A DNA stretch of 39,524 nt. Origin: Neobacillus soli NBRC 102451 (GTDB taxonomy: Bacteria > Bacillota > Bacilli > Bacillales > Cytobacillaceae). The stretch spans positions 1 to 39,524 of the forward strand of contig NZ_BCVI01000002.1 of NCBI RefSeq assembly GCF_001591665.1. Reading direction: 5' to 3'. Under the pieces are notes generated by a model that saw only the letters and a list, made by a program, of their open reading frames with translations, was not told the origin of the DNA and made no database searches. This document shows, one piece after another, positions 26,721 through 35,771 of the stretch (position 1 is its first letter; each line of letters starts with the position of its first letter). Position numbers and translations under genes: made by a program.

Positions 26721-26750
26721 TTGATGATTGGAATAGGAAAGAGGTATACT
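26721..26750 (+). promoter_or_regulatory. candidate promoter of the PepT-like gene
   Basis: TTGATG (26721-26726), an 18-bp spacer and TATACT (26745-26750) lie 35 bp before the chosen start. Confidence 0.55.
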
Positions 26751-26784
26751 AAAATAGTGAGTACATAACATGGGGGTTGACAAG

Positions 26785-27906
26785 ATGGTTAATCAAGAAC
26801 GTCTTTTGAATGAATTTTTAGAACTGGTACAAATTGACTCAGAAACGAAATATGAGGCTGAAATTGCGAAGGTATTAAAGCAAAAGTTTTCTGATTTAGG
26901 TCTTGATGTTTTTGAAGACGATACAATGGCTGTCACAGGTCATGGAGCCGGAAACTTAGTTTGTACACTTCCCGCAACAAAAGAGGGAGTAGATCCAATT
27001 TATTTTTCCTGCCATATGGATACTGTTACACCTGCGAAAGGCGTAAAACCATCAATTAAAGATGGCTATGTTGTGACCGATGGCACAACTATCTTAGGTG
27101 CCGATGATAAAACGGGTATTTCGGTGATGCTTGAAACCATTCGTCTGCTAAAAGAACAAAATCTTCCGCACGGCTTGATTCAATTTGTAATCTCTGTTGG
27201 CGAAGAGTCTGGTCTACATGGTGCAAAAGCATTGGATCCATCATTGCTAAAAGCAAAATATGGTTATGCCCTTGACAGTGATGGATTGGTTGGGAATGTG
27301 GTTGTCGCTGCGCCAACACAAGCAAAAGTGCTAGCCGTTATTTATGGCAAAACCGCTCATGCCGGTGTAGCGCCTGAAAAAGGAGTTTCTGCGATTACAA
27401 TTGCCGCTAAATCAATTGCAAAGATGCCGCTCGGTAGAATCGATCATGAAACAACAGCAAATATTGGCCGTTTTGAAGGCGGGCAAGCAACGAATATCGT
27501 CTGCGACCGCGTTGATATTTTAGCAGAAGCCCGTTCGCTTATCCCTGAAAAAATGGAGGCACAGGTTGGCAAAATGAAAGAAGCCTTTGAAACGGTTGCG
27601 GCTGAAATGGGCGGCAGGGCAGAAGTCGATGTAGAAATCATGTATCCTGGGTTCAAATTTGGCGAAGGCGACCATGTGGTAGAAGTCGCTCGGAAGGCAG
27701 CCGTAAAAATCGGCCGCAGCTGTGAATTACAGCAAAGCGGCGGCGGCAGTGATGCCAACGTATTTAATGGGTTCAACATCCCAACGGTAAACCTTGCTGT
27801 TGGATATGAAGAAATTCATACGACAAACGAGCGGATGCCGCTTGAAGAATTATACAAGCTGGCGGAAATGACCATCGCGATCATTGACGAAGTAACAAAT
27901 CAATAG
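26785..27906 (+). CDS. yqjE: PepT-like M20 family peptidase
   Basis: This 373-residue zinc-dependent exopeptidase is related to tripeptidase T. Metal ligands and catalytic residues are visible: H77-x-D79 in FSCHMDTVTP, D107 in LGADDKTG, E140-E141 in VGEESGLHGAK and the dimerisation-domain His in GKTAHAGVAPEKG. The ATG at 26785 was preferred because GGGGG lies 8 nt upstream; the in-frame ATG 15 nt earlier has none. The protein is likely cytosolic and would release amino acids from small peptides. It has its own promoter and terminator. Confidence 0.93.
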   Translation: MVNQERLLNEFLELVQIDSETKYEAEIAKVLKQKFSDLGLDVFEDDTMAVTGHGAGNLVCTLPATKEGVDPIYFSCHMDTVTPAKGVKPSIKDGYVVTDGTTILGADDKTGISVMLETIRLLKEQNLPHGLIQFVISVGEESGLHGAKALDPSLLKAKYGYALDSDGLVGNVVVAAPTQAKVLAVIYGKTAHAGVAPEKGVSAITIAAKSIAKMPLGRIDHETTANIGRFEGGQATNIVCDRVDILAEARSLIPEKMEAQVGKMKEAFETVAAEMGGRAEVDVEIMYPGFKFGEGDHVVEVARKAAVKIGRSCELQQSGGGSDANVFNGFNIPTVNLAVGYEEIHTTNERMPLEELYKLAEMTIAIIDEVTNQ

Positions 27907-27919
27907 TTACAGCTTGACG

Positions 27920-27946
27920 AAGGAGAGCCAAATGGTTCTCCTTTTG
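27920..27946 (+). terminator. terminator of the PepT-like gene
   Basis: AAGGAGAGCC (27920-27929), loop AAAT, GGTTCTCCTTTT. Confidence 0.88.
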
Positions 27947-27977
27947 TTAGCTAATAATTTTTAAAGGTGTGTTCGGC

Positions 27978-29255
27978 TTGAAGGAAATGTATCCGAAAAA
28001 CGGACGAGTCATTTTGCATGTGGATATGAATAGCTTTTATGCCTCGGTCGAAATGGCCTATGACCCTACTCTTAAGGGAAAACCGCTTGCGATAGCTGGA
28101 AACGTTGAGGAACGCAGAGGGATTATCGTCACCTGTAGCTATGAAGCAAGGAAGTTTGGTGTCAAAACAACGATGCCGCTATGGGAAGCAAAAAAACTTT
28201 GTCCGCAGTTAATTGTTAAATCTCCAAATTTCGAGCGTTACCGGGCCGCTTCCATTGGCATGTTTGAAATTCTTAGACAGTATACGGACTTTGTCGAGCC
28301 GGTTTCGATTGATGAGGGTTATTTGGATATAAGCGAAAGCTTTGAATTTGGTAGTCCTATAGAAATAGCTGAAAGCATTCAAAAACGAGTCTTGGAACAG
28401 CTTGATTTACCTTGCAGTATTGGCATCGCCCCGAATAAATTTTTAGCGAAAATGGCCTCTGATATGAAAAAGCCGATGGGGATTACCATCCTTCGCAAGC
28501 GCGATATTCCTACAGTTCTCTGGCCACTGAACACAAATGAGATGCATGGTGTGGGAAAAAAGACCGCGGAAAAGCTAAAGACGATTGGAATTTTTACCAT
28601 CGGTGAATTAGCTAAAGGGAATGAGATTCAGCTAAAAACGCTTCTTGGTATTAATGGAGTTCGGATTAAAGAGAGGGCAAATGGAATTGATATTCGGCCT
28701 GTTGACCCGGAATCGATTGAGGAGTTTAAAAGTATTGGCAATTCGACAACCCTGCCAAGGGACGTTAGCAATCAACATGAGCTTTTCCGTGTATTAGAAT
28801 CATTAGCCGAAACGGTTTCAGTTAGGCTGAAGCGGAAAAATGTTCTTGCGACGACTTTAAGCATAACGATTCGCTATAAGGACCGAAAAACGATTACAAG
28901 AAGCAAGAAACTCCCTAACCCTGTCAATCATAAAGAGGACATTGCAACGTTTGCTAAGCAGCTCTTTTTAAAATCCTGGAATGGAGATTCCGTTCGATTG
29001 TTAGGGATTACAGGCAATGATTTAGTCGATCATGAGCACGCCTACAAACAATTAGATTTGTTTTCCTATGAAAAGGATGCGAAAAAGGAACCCTTGCTTA
29101 AAACTCTTTCCAGCCTTCGTGAAAAATACGGGAAGGATATTGTTGAAAATGCCGGATCGCATAAAATTGACCCGTCGCATAATATCGGAACGGGGACGAG
29201 CTTTAATAAAGATTTTCTGCGCACCTTCCCCCATAAAAATAATGAAGAAGACTAA
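27978..29255 (+). CDS. polY1: Y-family DNA polymerase IV (DinB/PolY1)
   Basis: This translesion polymerase of 425 residues has catalytic Asp16 in HVDMNSFYASVE and D112-E113 in SIDEGYLD. The helix-hairpin-helix thumb region (VGKKTAEKLKTIGI), a little-finger domain and the beta-clamp peptide QLDLF at about 358-362 follow. The TTG at 27978 has AAAGG 10 nt upstream; the GTG at 27969 overlaps that ribosome site. B. subtilis YqjH is the positional counterpart. No LexA box was recognised just upstream. It ends at a strong terminator. Confidence 0.95.
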   Translation: MKEMYPKNGRVILHVDMNSFYASVEMAYDPTLKGKPLAIAGNVEERRGIIVTCSYEARKFGVKTTMPLWEAKKLCPQLIVKSPNFERYRAASIGMFEILRQYTDFVEPVSIDEGYLDISESFEFGSPIEIAESIQKRVLEQLDLPCSIGIAPNKFLAKMASDMKKPMGITILRKRDIPTVLWPLNTNEMHGVGKKTAEKLKTIGIFTIGELAKGNEIQLKTLLGINGVRIKERANGIDIRPVDPESIEEFKSIGNSTTLPRDVSNQHELFRVLESLAETVSVRLKRKNVLATTLSITIRYKDRKTITRSKKLPNPVNHKEDIATFAKQLFLKSWNGDSVRLLGITGNDLVDHEHAYKQLDLFSYEKDAKKEPLLKTLSSLREKYGKDIVENAGSHKIDPSHNIGTGTSFNKDFLRTFPHKNNEED

Positions 29256-29294
29256 AACACCACTTTGCTGTATCAACAAAGTGGTGTTTTTTTA
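29254..29294 (+). terminator. terminator of polY1
   Basis: AAAACACCACTTTG (29254-29267) pairs with CAAAGTGGTGTTTT (29277-29290), then TTT. Confidence 0.93.
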
Positions 29295-29304
29295 ACTTTT
29301 ATTA

Positions 29305-29456
29305 CTGTCTAGCTCCAGCGCCCAGCGGCTAGTGGACTTCGCTCTTTTCCCTACGATAAGTCAACATCGAATCGCTACCGCTCTCCGTGTTTCCTTTATC
29401 TCAGTCAAAGCGCTCCAGTCCTGTCGTGCGCTAAACGGGCGCTTCTGCTTTTCTTA
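29305..29456 (-). repeat. dispersed structured repeat, copy 2 (after zwf)
   Basis: Read on the minus strand, the element begins at the zwf stop with TAAGAAAAGCAGAAGCGCC and ends with GGGCGCTGGAGCTAGACAG. Its first 74 nt match the copy at the window end (39452-39524) with only a short divergent patch and one indel; its two termini match those of copy 1. The body is GC-rich with complementary GCGC boxes, so RNA from it should fold strongly. No ORF is seen. Confidence 0.85.
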
Positions 29457-30950
29457 TTTACATATATCTACTTCTAAATCTCCTACTGGCCACCAGAAGT
29501 AACCGTCTTTTTCCAAAAGCTCGTCCGCTGCTTTTGGACCCATTGTCCCGGATTGATAATTTGGAAAGCTGTCCGCCTTCGAGTTTTCCCAAACTTCCGA
29601 GATTTTATCAACAAACGCCCATGAATACGCTACTTCGTCCCAATGGGTAAAATTCGTTGCATCACCGCGCATACAATCGTAAAGGAGCTTCTCATACCCT
29701 TCAGGTGTATTCATCGCATTACTGCCTGTATTGGCAAAGCTTAACTTTACCTCCTGCGCATCTAAGTGCCCGCCGGCTTTCTTAGCGTTTAGATGCAGGG
29801 TTATGCCTTCCTCCGGTTGAATGTGGATGACAAGAAGATTAGGATTTAACATTTTTTCGGTTTGGTAATATAAATTCATAGGAATATCTTTAAATTGAAC
29901 GACAATTTTTGTTGATTTGGCTGCCATTCTTTTGCCTGTTCGAATATAAAAAGGGACACCAGCCCAGCGGAAATTATCAATTTTTATTTTTCCAGCAACG
30001 AAAGTTTCTGTATTCGACTCTTTGTCCACCATTGGTTCATCACGATATTTTGGAGCCTTTTTCCCGCCTATTGTTCCCTCACCGTATTGGCCGCGAACAA
30101 AATAATCATTCACCTTGTCTCCTTCAATCGTTCGAAGCGCCCTGAACACTCTTACTTTTTCCGAACGAATTTCATCGGTTGTCAGTTTGATTGGCGGTTC
30201 CATCGCAAGTAATGCAACCATTTGCATCATATGGTTTTGGAGCATATCTCGTAATGCACCGCTTGTTTCATAATAGCGCCCTCGTTCTTCAACACCAAGC
30301 GTTTCGCTGGACGTAATTTGAATATTTGAGATGTATTTATTGTTCCAAAGCGGTTCGAAGATGGCATTGGCAAAACGAATGACTTCGATATTGCGGACCA
30401 TTTCTTTTCCTAAATAGTGATCAATTCGATAAACCTCTTTTTCAGAAAACGCACTTCTAATTTGTTTGTTTAATTCTTTGGCCGATTCTAAGTCATGTCC
30501 GAACGGCTTCTCTATGACAAGCCGTTTGTATCCTTTTACTTCCGTTAGGCCATCCGATTTCAAATGTAGGGCAATAGGACCGAAAAATTCAGGAGCCATC
30601 GCCAGATAAAAGATGCGGTTGCCATCAAGTTGATAATTCTCATCAATCTGATTCGCAAATTTCCGCAGTGAGGTGTAGGAGCTTGAATCTGCAACATCAT
30701 GGGCTTGATAGTAAAAATGTGAGACAAATTCATCAAGGTTTCCTTTTTCTCCGAGTGCAGACAATACGGAATCCTTAACAGATTGCTGAAAATCATCATT
30801 ATCAAGGGTTCTTCTTGCCACACCAATAACGGCAAACTTCTCCAATCTTCCTCTTTCGAATAACCGGTAGAGAGACGGGAATAACTTGCGTTTTGCTAAA
30901 TCGCCTGTTGCTCCAAATATCATGATTAATGAATTCATATTTTGTTCCAC
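29454..30950 (-). CDS. zwf: glucose-6-phosphate 1-dehydrogenase
   Basis: The enzyme oxidises glucose 6-phosphate to 6-phosphogluconolactone with NADP+, the first step of the oxidative pentose phosphate pathway. Its 498 residues have the coenzyme-binding GATGDLAKRK at 13-22 and the active-site signature RIDHYLGK at 175-182 with the catalytic His; EKPFGHDLESA carries the substrate-binding Lys. The GTG start is preceded by AGAGGAAA. gndA, its usual neighbour in B. subtilis, is absent here. Its stop codon borders the repeat element, and it converges with polY1. Confidence 0.97.
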   Translation of the reverse strand: MEQNMNSLIMIFGATGDLAKRKLFPSLYRLFERGRLEKFAVIGVARRTLDNDDFQQSVKDSVLSALGEKGNLDEFVSHFYYQAHDVADSSSYTSLRKFANQIDENYQLDGNRIFYLAMAPEFFGPIALHLKSDGLTEVKGYKRLVIEKPFGHDLESAKELNKQIRSAFSEKEVYRIDHYLGKEMVRNIEVIRFANAIFEPLWNNKYISNIQITSSETLGVEERGRYYETSGALRDMLQNHMMQMVALLAMEPPIKLTTDEIRSEKVRVFRALRTIEGDKVNDYFVRGQYGEGTIGGKKAPKYRDEPMVDKESNTETFVAGKIKIDNFRWAGVPFYIRTGKRMAAKSTKIVVQFKDIPMNLYYQTEKMLNPNLLVIHIQPEEGITLHLNAKKAGGHLDAQEVKLSFANTGSNAMNTPEGYEKLLYDCMRGDATNFTHWDEVAYSWAFVDKISEVWENSKADSFPNYQSGTMGPKAADELLEKDGYFWWPVGDLEVDICK

Positions 30951-30984
30951 GGTTAATTTCCTCTTTTCTAAAAGCCTGGGTGCG

Positions 30985-31014
30985 TATGTAGTTTTAACAA
31001 AAAGGCTTTATCAA
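30985..31014 (-). promoter_or_regulatory. candidate zwf promoter
   Basis: On the minus strand, TTGATA (31009-31014), an 18-bp spacer and TACATA (30985-30990). An inverted repeat AAAGCCT/AGGCTTT (30971-31009) overlaps it and might form a leader hairpin or an operator. Confidence 0.4.
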
Positions 31015-31178
31015 ATATTAAATTTATCTTTTTCTAATAGGTTTCGCAAATAATTGAATTGCATGTATCAAACTATTGTCATTCCTTTTTGCCGAGAGTT
31101 ATGGAGAAGCAATCAAAAAGAGTTTGTGATATATTATCCATATCGGATTATCGAACGGTTAAGAGAGGGGTTTTGATT

Positions 31179-32102
31179 GTGGACATATTTTTTCTAGGAA
31201 CGGGTGCGGGGATGCCGGCGAAACTTCGCAATGTAACGTCAATTGCGTTGAAATTGCTGGAGGAACGGGGGGCTGTATGGTTATTCGATGCGGGTGAGGC
31301 AACTCAGCATCAAATTTTACATACATCAATCAAGCCGCGTAGGATTGAAAAAATTTTTATTACCCACCTTCACGGAGATCATATTTATGGTCTGCCAGGA
31401 CTGTTATCCAGCCGTTCTTTTCAAGGCGGGGAATCAGAGGTAACGGTGTATGGGCCGAAAGGGATTAAGGAATATATTCATGTCAGCCTTTCATTAAGTC
31501 AGACCTATTTAAAATATTCATTGAAAGTTATTGAAATCGATGAGGGCGTTATTTTTGAGGATGAGCAGTTCACGGTAGAAACACGTTTGCTCGAACACGG
31601 TATCCCTTCTTACGGCTATCGGATTGTGGAAAAGGACAGGCCTGGTACATTGCTTGCTGATAAACTGAAGGAAGCAGGGGTACAGCCCGGGCCGATTTTT
31701 AAAAAAATAAAAAATGGGGAAACCGTTACTCTTGAAGATGGCAGGGTGATTGAACCAGGTGAGTTTCTTGGGCCTGTACAAAAGGGACGCATTGTCACGA
31801 TTCTTGGCGATACAAGATTCTGCGAAAATGCACGAATGCTTGCAAAAAATGCCGATTATTTAGTACATGAAGCAACCTTCTCAAAAGGCGAGGAAAAGCT
31901 CGCTTTTGATTATTTTCATTCGACAACCCATCAGGCTGCCGATATTGCTTTACGAGCTGGAAGTAAGCAACTTTGCCTGACACATATAAGTTCCCGTTAT
32001 GATCGAAATGACTGGCGTGAATTAGTGGAGGAAGCGAAGGAAATATTTCCGAATACAGAGATTGCGGAGGATTTTAAAGAAATTAATATCCCACTTAAAT
32101 GA
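31179..32102 (+). CDS. rnz: ribonuclease Z
   Basis: This metallo-beta-lactamase-fold endonuclease removes 3' trailers from tRNA precursors, mainly those lacking an encoded CCA. Its 307 residues carry the zinc motif H63-x-H65-x-D67-H68 ([15 protein letters not shown]), the flexible exosite arm (about 150-190, including [15 protein letters not shown]), GDTRFCENA and the final HISSRY. The GTG at 31179 was chosen for the GAGAGGGG 8 nt upstream and the exact family length; the 40-codon upstream extension is rejected. It is divergent from zwf. Confidence 0.96.
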   Translation: MDIFFLGTGAGMPAKLRNVTSIALKLLEERGAVWLFDAGEATQHQILHTSIKPRRIEKIFITHLHGDHIYGLPGLLSSRSFQGGESEVTVYGPKGIKEYIHVSLSLSQTYLKYSLKVIEIDEGVIFEDEQFTVETRLLEHGIPSYGYRIVEKDRPGTLLADKLKEAGVQPGPIFKKIKNGETVTLEDGRVIEPGEFLGPVQKGRIVTILGDTRFCENARMLAKNADYLVHEATFSKGEEKLAFDYFHSTTHQAADIALRAGSKQLCLTHISSRYDRNDWRELVEEAKEIFPNTEIAEDFKEINIPLK

Positions 32103-32105
32103 GAG

Positions 32106-32135
32106 AAGCACTCACCAGTTGTGAGTGCTTTCTTT
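32106..32135 (+). terminator. terminator between convergent rnz and namA
   Basis: AAGCACTCAC (32106-32115), loop CAGTT, GTGAGTGCTT (32121-32130), then TCTTTG. It is symmetric enough to serve both strands. Confidence 0.8.
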
Positions 32136-32144
32136 GCCGGATAT

Positions 32145-33164
32145 CTATATCCAGCCGCGTTTGTACTGTTCCGGTGTGTCTATGGGAACACCAAGTTCTT
32201 TGGCAGCTGTTCGCGGCCAGTATGGGTCGCGCAGTAACTCCCTGGCTAAAAAGATTAAATCCGCTCGGTCATTTTGTAAAATTTCCTCAGCCTGGATCGG
32301 AGAAGTGATTAAGCCTACGGCACCTGTTGGGATATCAGCGCCAGTTTTAATTGTTTCGGAATATTTCACCTGATAGCCTGGATAAACGTTAATACGAGCT
32401 GGTACAACGGACCCTGAGCTGACATCAATTAAATCGACACCCTGCTCCTTCATCCACTGTGCGAATACTATGTAATCTTCTGCCGTTAAGCCATCTTCAT
32501 GATAATCATGAGCGGAAACCCTGACAAATAATGGACCATTCCAAACCGTTTTAACGGCATCAATCACCTCACGCAGCAAGCGATAACGATTTTCCGTAGA
32601 TCCGCCGTATTCATCGTTTCGTTTATTGGAAAGCGGGGAGAGGAATTCGTTAAGCAAATATCCGTGCGCCCCGTGAATCTCAATGACATCAAAGCCAGCT
32701 TTAGCAGCACGCGCAGCGCCCTTTTTAAAGGCCTCGACCGTTTCTTCCATATCCGATTTTGTCATTTCCTTAGGTGTTTTATATTTTTCATTAAAGGCGA
32801 TTGCTGTGGGGGCAATAATATCGCCTTCTAATACTGCCTTTCTGCCGGCATGGGCGAGTTGAATGCCCGTCATGGTGCCATGCTCTTTTATGAGGCCAAC
32901 AAGCTCCTCGAAGCCCTCCACATGCTCATCACTCCAAATACCTAAATCCTGAGGAGAAATCCGCCCTTGAGGTGTAACTGCTGTTGCTTCAACAATAATG
33001 AGACCGACCTGACCGACGGCTCTGCTTGTGTAGTGGGTGCGATGCCAATTTTGCACATGTCCGTCTTCATTATGGCTTGAATACATACACATTGGTGCCA
33101 TCACAATTCTGTTTTTTAGCGTGACTCCCTTTATCGTAAAAGGAGAAAATAATTTCGCTGTCAT
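32145..33164 (-). CDS. namA: NADPH dehydrogenase NamA (YqjM, old yellow enzyme)
   Basis: This FMN-dependent ene-reductase of 339 residues reduces alpha,beta-unsaturated carbonyls and helps detoxify electrophiles. The YqjM-type active site is present: Cys26 and Tyr28 in MAPMCMYSS, with H164 and H167 in [21 protein letters not shown]. The C-terminal [22 protein letters not shown] and [12 protein letters not shown] contain the FMN phosphate site and the inter-subunit arginine region. AAAGGAGG lies about 8 nt before the ATG. It follows the glycosyltransferase gene on the same strand by 70 bp. Confidence 0.96.
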   Translation of the reverse strand: MTAKLFSPFTIKGVTLKNRIVMAPMCMYSSHNEDGHVQNWHRTHYTSRAVGQVGLIIVEATAVTPQGRISPQDLGIWSDEHVEGFEELVGLIKEHGTMTGIQLAHAGRKAVLEGDIIAPTAIAFNEKYKTPKEMTKSDMEETVEAFKKGAARAAKAGFDVIEIHGAHGYLLNEFLSPLSNKRNDEYGGSTENRYRLLREVIDAVKTVWNGPLFVRVSAHDYHEDGLTAEDYIVFAQWMKEQGVDLIDVSSGSVVPARINVYPGYQVKYSETIKTGADIPTGAVGLITSPIQAEEILQNDRADLIFLARELLRDPYWPRTAAKELGVPIDTPEQYKRGWI

Positions 33165-33234
33165 TTAAAGTCCTCCTTTTCTATAAGCACTTCTAGTATA
33201 GCAACCGGTATATAAATAATCTAAAATCCTGCTT

Positions 33235-34374
33235 TTAGTCTTTCTCACGAAGCTCGCTTAAGCGATAGGTTGTACCGCGCCAAACGATGCCCCCGCGTTT
33301 AAACGTTAGGAAACTTGCCCGTATAATGGAATAGATAAATAATAAAGCAGTAATTGGTAAAACAAGAAACAAGGCAGGCGAGAAAACTGTCATTTTCTTT
33401 ATGATGATGATATAAAGAAGTCCACTAATAACAATGTTCCCTAAGCTTAGAAGGACAATTGTTTTGTCTTCGGAAAATATGGTCAGAAACGGGAGGACAT
33501 TTGTGACAAAGACTCCAAAGATTGAAAAGAATACCATACTGATTCGATAATTTAATCCAGCAAATGTATTTTTCTCAAGCCCGACAAAGGCTTCTTTCAA
33601 GCTTCCATACCATTCGACTTCGATTAGCCGGAGCGCTGTGACAATTCTCTGCCGGTAGCCGGCCTTTTTCATTTTCATCCCTAGCTGTAAATCATCGTCC
33701 GGCCTCATTTTCAGTTTTTCATGCGTTCCAAACGACTCGTAGGCCTTTTTAGAAACAAGATTGAATGCGCCAATCCCAGTCCCGATTTTTGACTTTGGGT
33801 TATTAGCCATCCATGGGCGTTTAAAATAGGAAAACCCAAAAAGGAAGAAAGCGACAAATGATTTTAGCCAAAAACGGTTTGCGCTTAAATTGGGTGCAGC
33901 CGTTAAATGGTCAAGCTGATGTTTTTCAAAGTAATGGAGTGCCTTTGCAAAGGCCTCTTTCTCATATTTCACATCGGCATCTGTAAACAAAAGCCATTTC
34001 CCTAAAGCGTGACGAGTTCCCTTATACAAAGCGTGATTTTTACCTAGCCATCCAGCGGGTAATTCATTGATATGAATAACCTTTATTCGTAAGTCATCCT
34101 TCGTTAGTTCATCCATGATTTTTCCTGTTTCGTCGGTGGAACGGTCATTGACGAGAATCCATTCGACATTTTTATATGTTTGCTTCAACTGACTTAAAAT
34201 ACTCGCCCTGATTTGTTTTTCTTCATTGCGCGCCGCCACGATGACTGATAATAACGGCCCATGGTCTAGGCTCACTTCTTTTTCAAGTGAATCCAGTTTC
34301 CGTAAACCTATTAGTGCATCCAATAGAAAGACAATCCAGACTAGAATGCCTAAAGAAAATAAGATTGTTAGCAT
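33235..34374 (-). CDS. membrane glycosyltransferase, GT2 family
   Basis: This processive- or single-addition type family 2 glycosyltransferase of 379 residues has an N-terminal membrane helix (about 2-23), a GT-A domain with VIVAARNEE, ILVNDRSTDET, the metal-binding DAD (LLFTDADVKYEK) and RPDDDLQLGMKMKKAG, and two or three C-terminal helices. The layout resembles CrtQ/HpnB-like enzymes that glycosylate lipids or terpenoids; the acceptor is unknown. Three start codons (GTG 34383, TTG 34380, ATG 34374) are close; ATG 34374 is best placed after GGGAAG. It lies 60 bp after proI and may share its transcript. Confidence 0.85.
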   Translation of the reverse strand: MLTILFSLGILVWIVFLLDALIGLRKLDSLEKEVSLDHGPLLSVIVAARNEEKQIRASILSQLKQTYKNVEWILVNDRSTDETGKIMDELTKDDLRIKVIHINELPAGWLGKNHALYKGTRHALGKWLLFTDADVKYEKEAFAKALHYFEKHQLDHLTAAPNLSANRFWLKSFVAFFLFGFSYFKRPWMANNPKSKIGTGIGAFNLVSKKAYESFGTHEKLKMRPDDDLQLGMKMKKAGYRQRIVTALRLIEVEWYGSLKEAFVGLEKNTFAGLNYRISMVFFSIFGVFVTNVLPFLTIFSEDKTIVLLSLGNIVISGLLYIIIIKKMTVFSPALFLVLPITALLFIYSIIRASFLTFKRGGIVWRGTTYRLSELREKD

Positions 34375-34434
34375 ATACAACACTTCCCAGGCCCTTTTTC
34401 CCTAGTGTAATGGAATGAAGGTCAAACATCCACT

Positions 34435-35280
34435 TTAGGAAGGTTGATCGGCCGTCTCGAGCTGGGAACTTAATGCTGCCCCCATTTTTTTTGATTGGGC
34501 AGTCGCTGCTTTAATACAAGAAATGAACGCTTGCTGCACATTGTTTTCTTCAAGAACTCGAATCCCTGCCTCTGTTGTCCCGCCAGGACTTGTCACCTCT
34601 CTTCGTAATTCTTCAGAGGATTTGGAAGAGTTTTTCACCATTTCTGCTGCGCCAAGTAATGTTTGTACGATAAGTTCACTAGCCATTTGCTTTTCAAGGC
34701 CAACTTCTACCGCACTTTTTTCCATTGCTTCGATTAAATAATAGATATAGGCGGGTCCACTTCCAGATAGCCCTGTTACCGCATCAAGCTGCTCCTCCTC
34801 AACAAACCTTGCCAATCCGACCGTTCCGAATAGTTTCTTTGTTATTTCTAGCTGCTCAGTGGAGACGCGTTCATTCACTGCAATGGCAGTAGCTGATTTT
34901 CCGACCGCAGCAGACGTGTTAGGCATCGATCTTGCCAATGAAAGTGGTTTCTCCGCGAGGGTTTCAATGGTATTCATGGAAACGCCCGCGAGAACGGAAA
35001 CAATCAGCATTTGCTTAGTTAAGTAATCACGGATGGATTGAATGGCTGTTGCGGCATCTTTTGGCTTCATTGCTAACATGACAATGTCAGCACCTTCAAA
35101 AAAAGCATTCGAATCATACGTACTCTGGACGCCATAACGTTCCTCCAAGTTATTTAACCTTTGTTGATTTGCATTATTTGTCACCCAAATATTTTTTCTA
35201 TCAATTAAATCATTTTCAAGAATTCCTGAAATGAATGCTTCAGCCATCGACCCTGCACCAATAATTGCAATTTTTTTCAT
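34435..35280 (-). CDS. proI: pyrroline-5-carboxylate reductase
   Basis: The enzyme reduces pyrroline-5-carboxylate to proline with NAD(P)H. Its 281 residues show the nucleotide-binding IAIIGAGSMAEAFISGIL, SMPNTSAAVGKSATA and the proline-synthesis signature GLSGSGPAYIYYLIEAMEKSAVEVGL, with REEVTSPGGTTEAGI-like sequence near the end (REVTSPGGTTEAGI). GGGGGA is close upstream of the ATG. A T-box leader with a proline specifier precedes it, so it is the biosynthetic, proline-controlled isoenzyme. The glycosyltransferase gene follows. Confidence 0.96.
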   Translation of the reverse strand: MKKIAIIGAGSMAEAFISGILENDLIDRKNIWVTNNANQQRLNNLEERYGVQSTYDSNAFFEGADIVMLAMKPKDAATAIQSIRDYLTKQMLIVSVLAGVSMNTIETLAEKPLSLARSMPNTSAAVGKSATAIAVNERVSTEQLEITKKLFGTVGLARFVEEEQLDAVTGLSGSGPAYIYYLIEAMEKSAVEVGLEKQMASELIVQTLLGAAEMVKNSSKSSEELRREVTSPGGTTEAGIRVLEENNVQQAFISCIKAATAQSKKMGAALSSQLETADQPS

Positions 35281-35311
35281 GGAAAATCCCCCTTTTTTCC
35301 TCTTTTAAAAT

Positions 35312-35570
35312 ACAAAAAGACCCCTCATCCATAAAGGACGAAAGGTCTAGCTTCCGCGGTACCACCTTCATTTACCCTAATTGAATAGATGTTCAATTCG
35401 GGTTCACTCGACTCCGATAACGCCGGATATGCGTTAGGTTTTCCTAAATGCTCATAAGGTAGGTTCAATGATTAAGAGGGCGGTGAAGTCTTTCAGCCGT
35501 CGAACTTCACTCTCTTTCGCCATTTCTCATTTACTGGCCTTATTCATCGCTTTCAACAAATTAAATTTTA
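35312..35570 (-). promoter_or_regulatory. T-box riboswitch (tRNA-Pro) controlling proI
   Basis: On the minus strand the leader carries the T-box sequence AAGGTGGTACCGCGGAA (35352-35368), a stem I with AGAGAG (GA motif) and the specifier-loop context GAA-CCT-ACC, where CCT (35461-35463) is a proline codon. A terminator of about 13 bp follows (AGACC...GGTCT, 35319-35348) with a T-run. Uncharged tRNA-Pro would stabilise the antiterminator and switch proI on. The specifier is read by position and fits the gene's product. Confidence 0.93.
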
Positions 35571-35576
35571 ATTGTG

Positions 35577-35606
35577 ATTATGCTTGAATTAGGGCCTGTC
35601 TGTCAA
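35577..35606 (-). promoter_or_regulatory. promoter of the proI T-box leader
   Basis: On the minus strand, TTGACA (35601-35606), an 18-bp spacer and CATAAT (35577-35582), immediately upstream of stem I. Confidence 0.75.
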
Positions 35607-35771
35607 GTGAAATATATTTTGAATTTTTTACTTTTTCCGAAAAGTTATGTAGAAATAATGACATTCGGCGAAAAAACCGCTACACTTTAATCTATATATT
35701 ACTTGTCACAGAATGTTCAAATCTTATTATTTTTAATCTTTATCTAACAATAATATTAAGGAGTTTTTTAA

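Noticed and set aside
31059..31178. 40-codon extension of RNase Z
   Set aside because: The zinc motif falls at residues 63-68 only from GTG 31179, which also has the ribosome site.
35607..35771. promoter of yqjP
   Set aside because: The stretch is AT-rich with many partial matches (for example TTGTCA near 35703) but no pair of boxes with correct spacing stood out.
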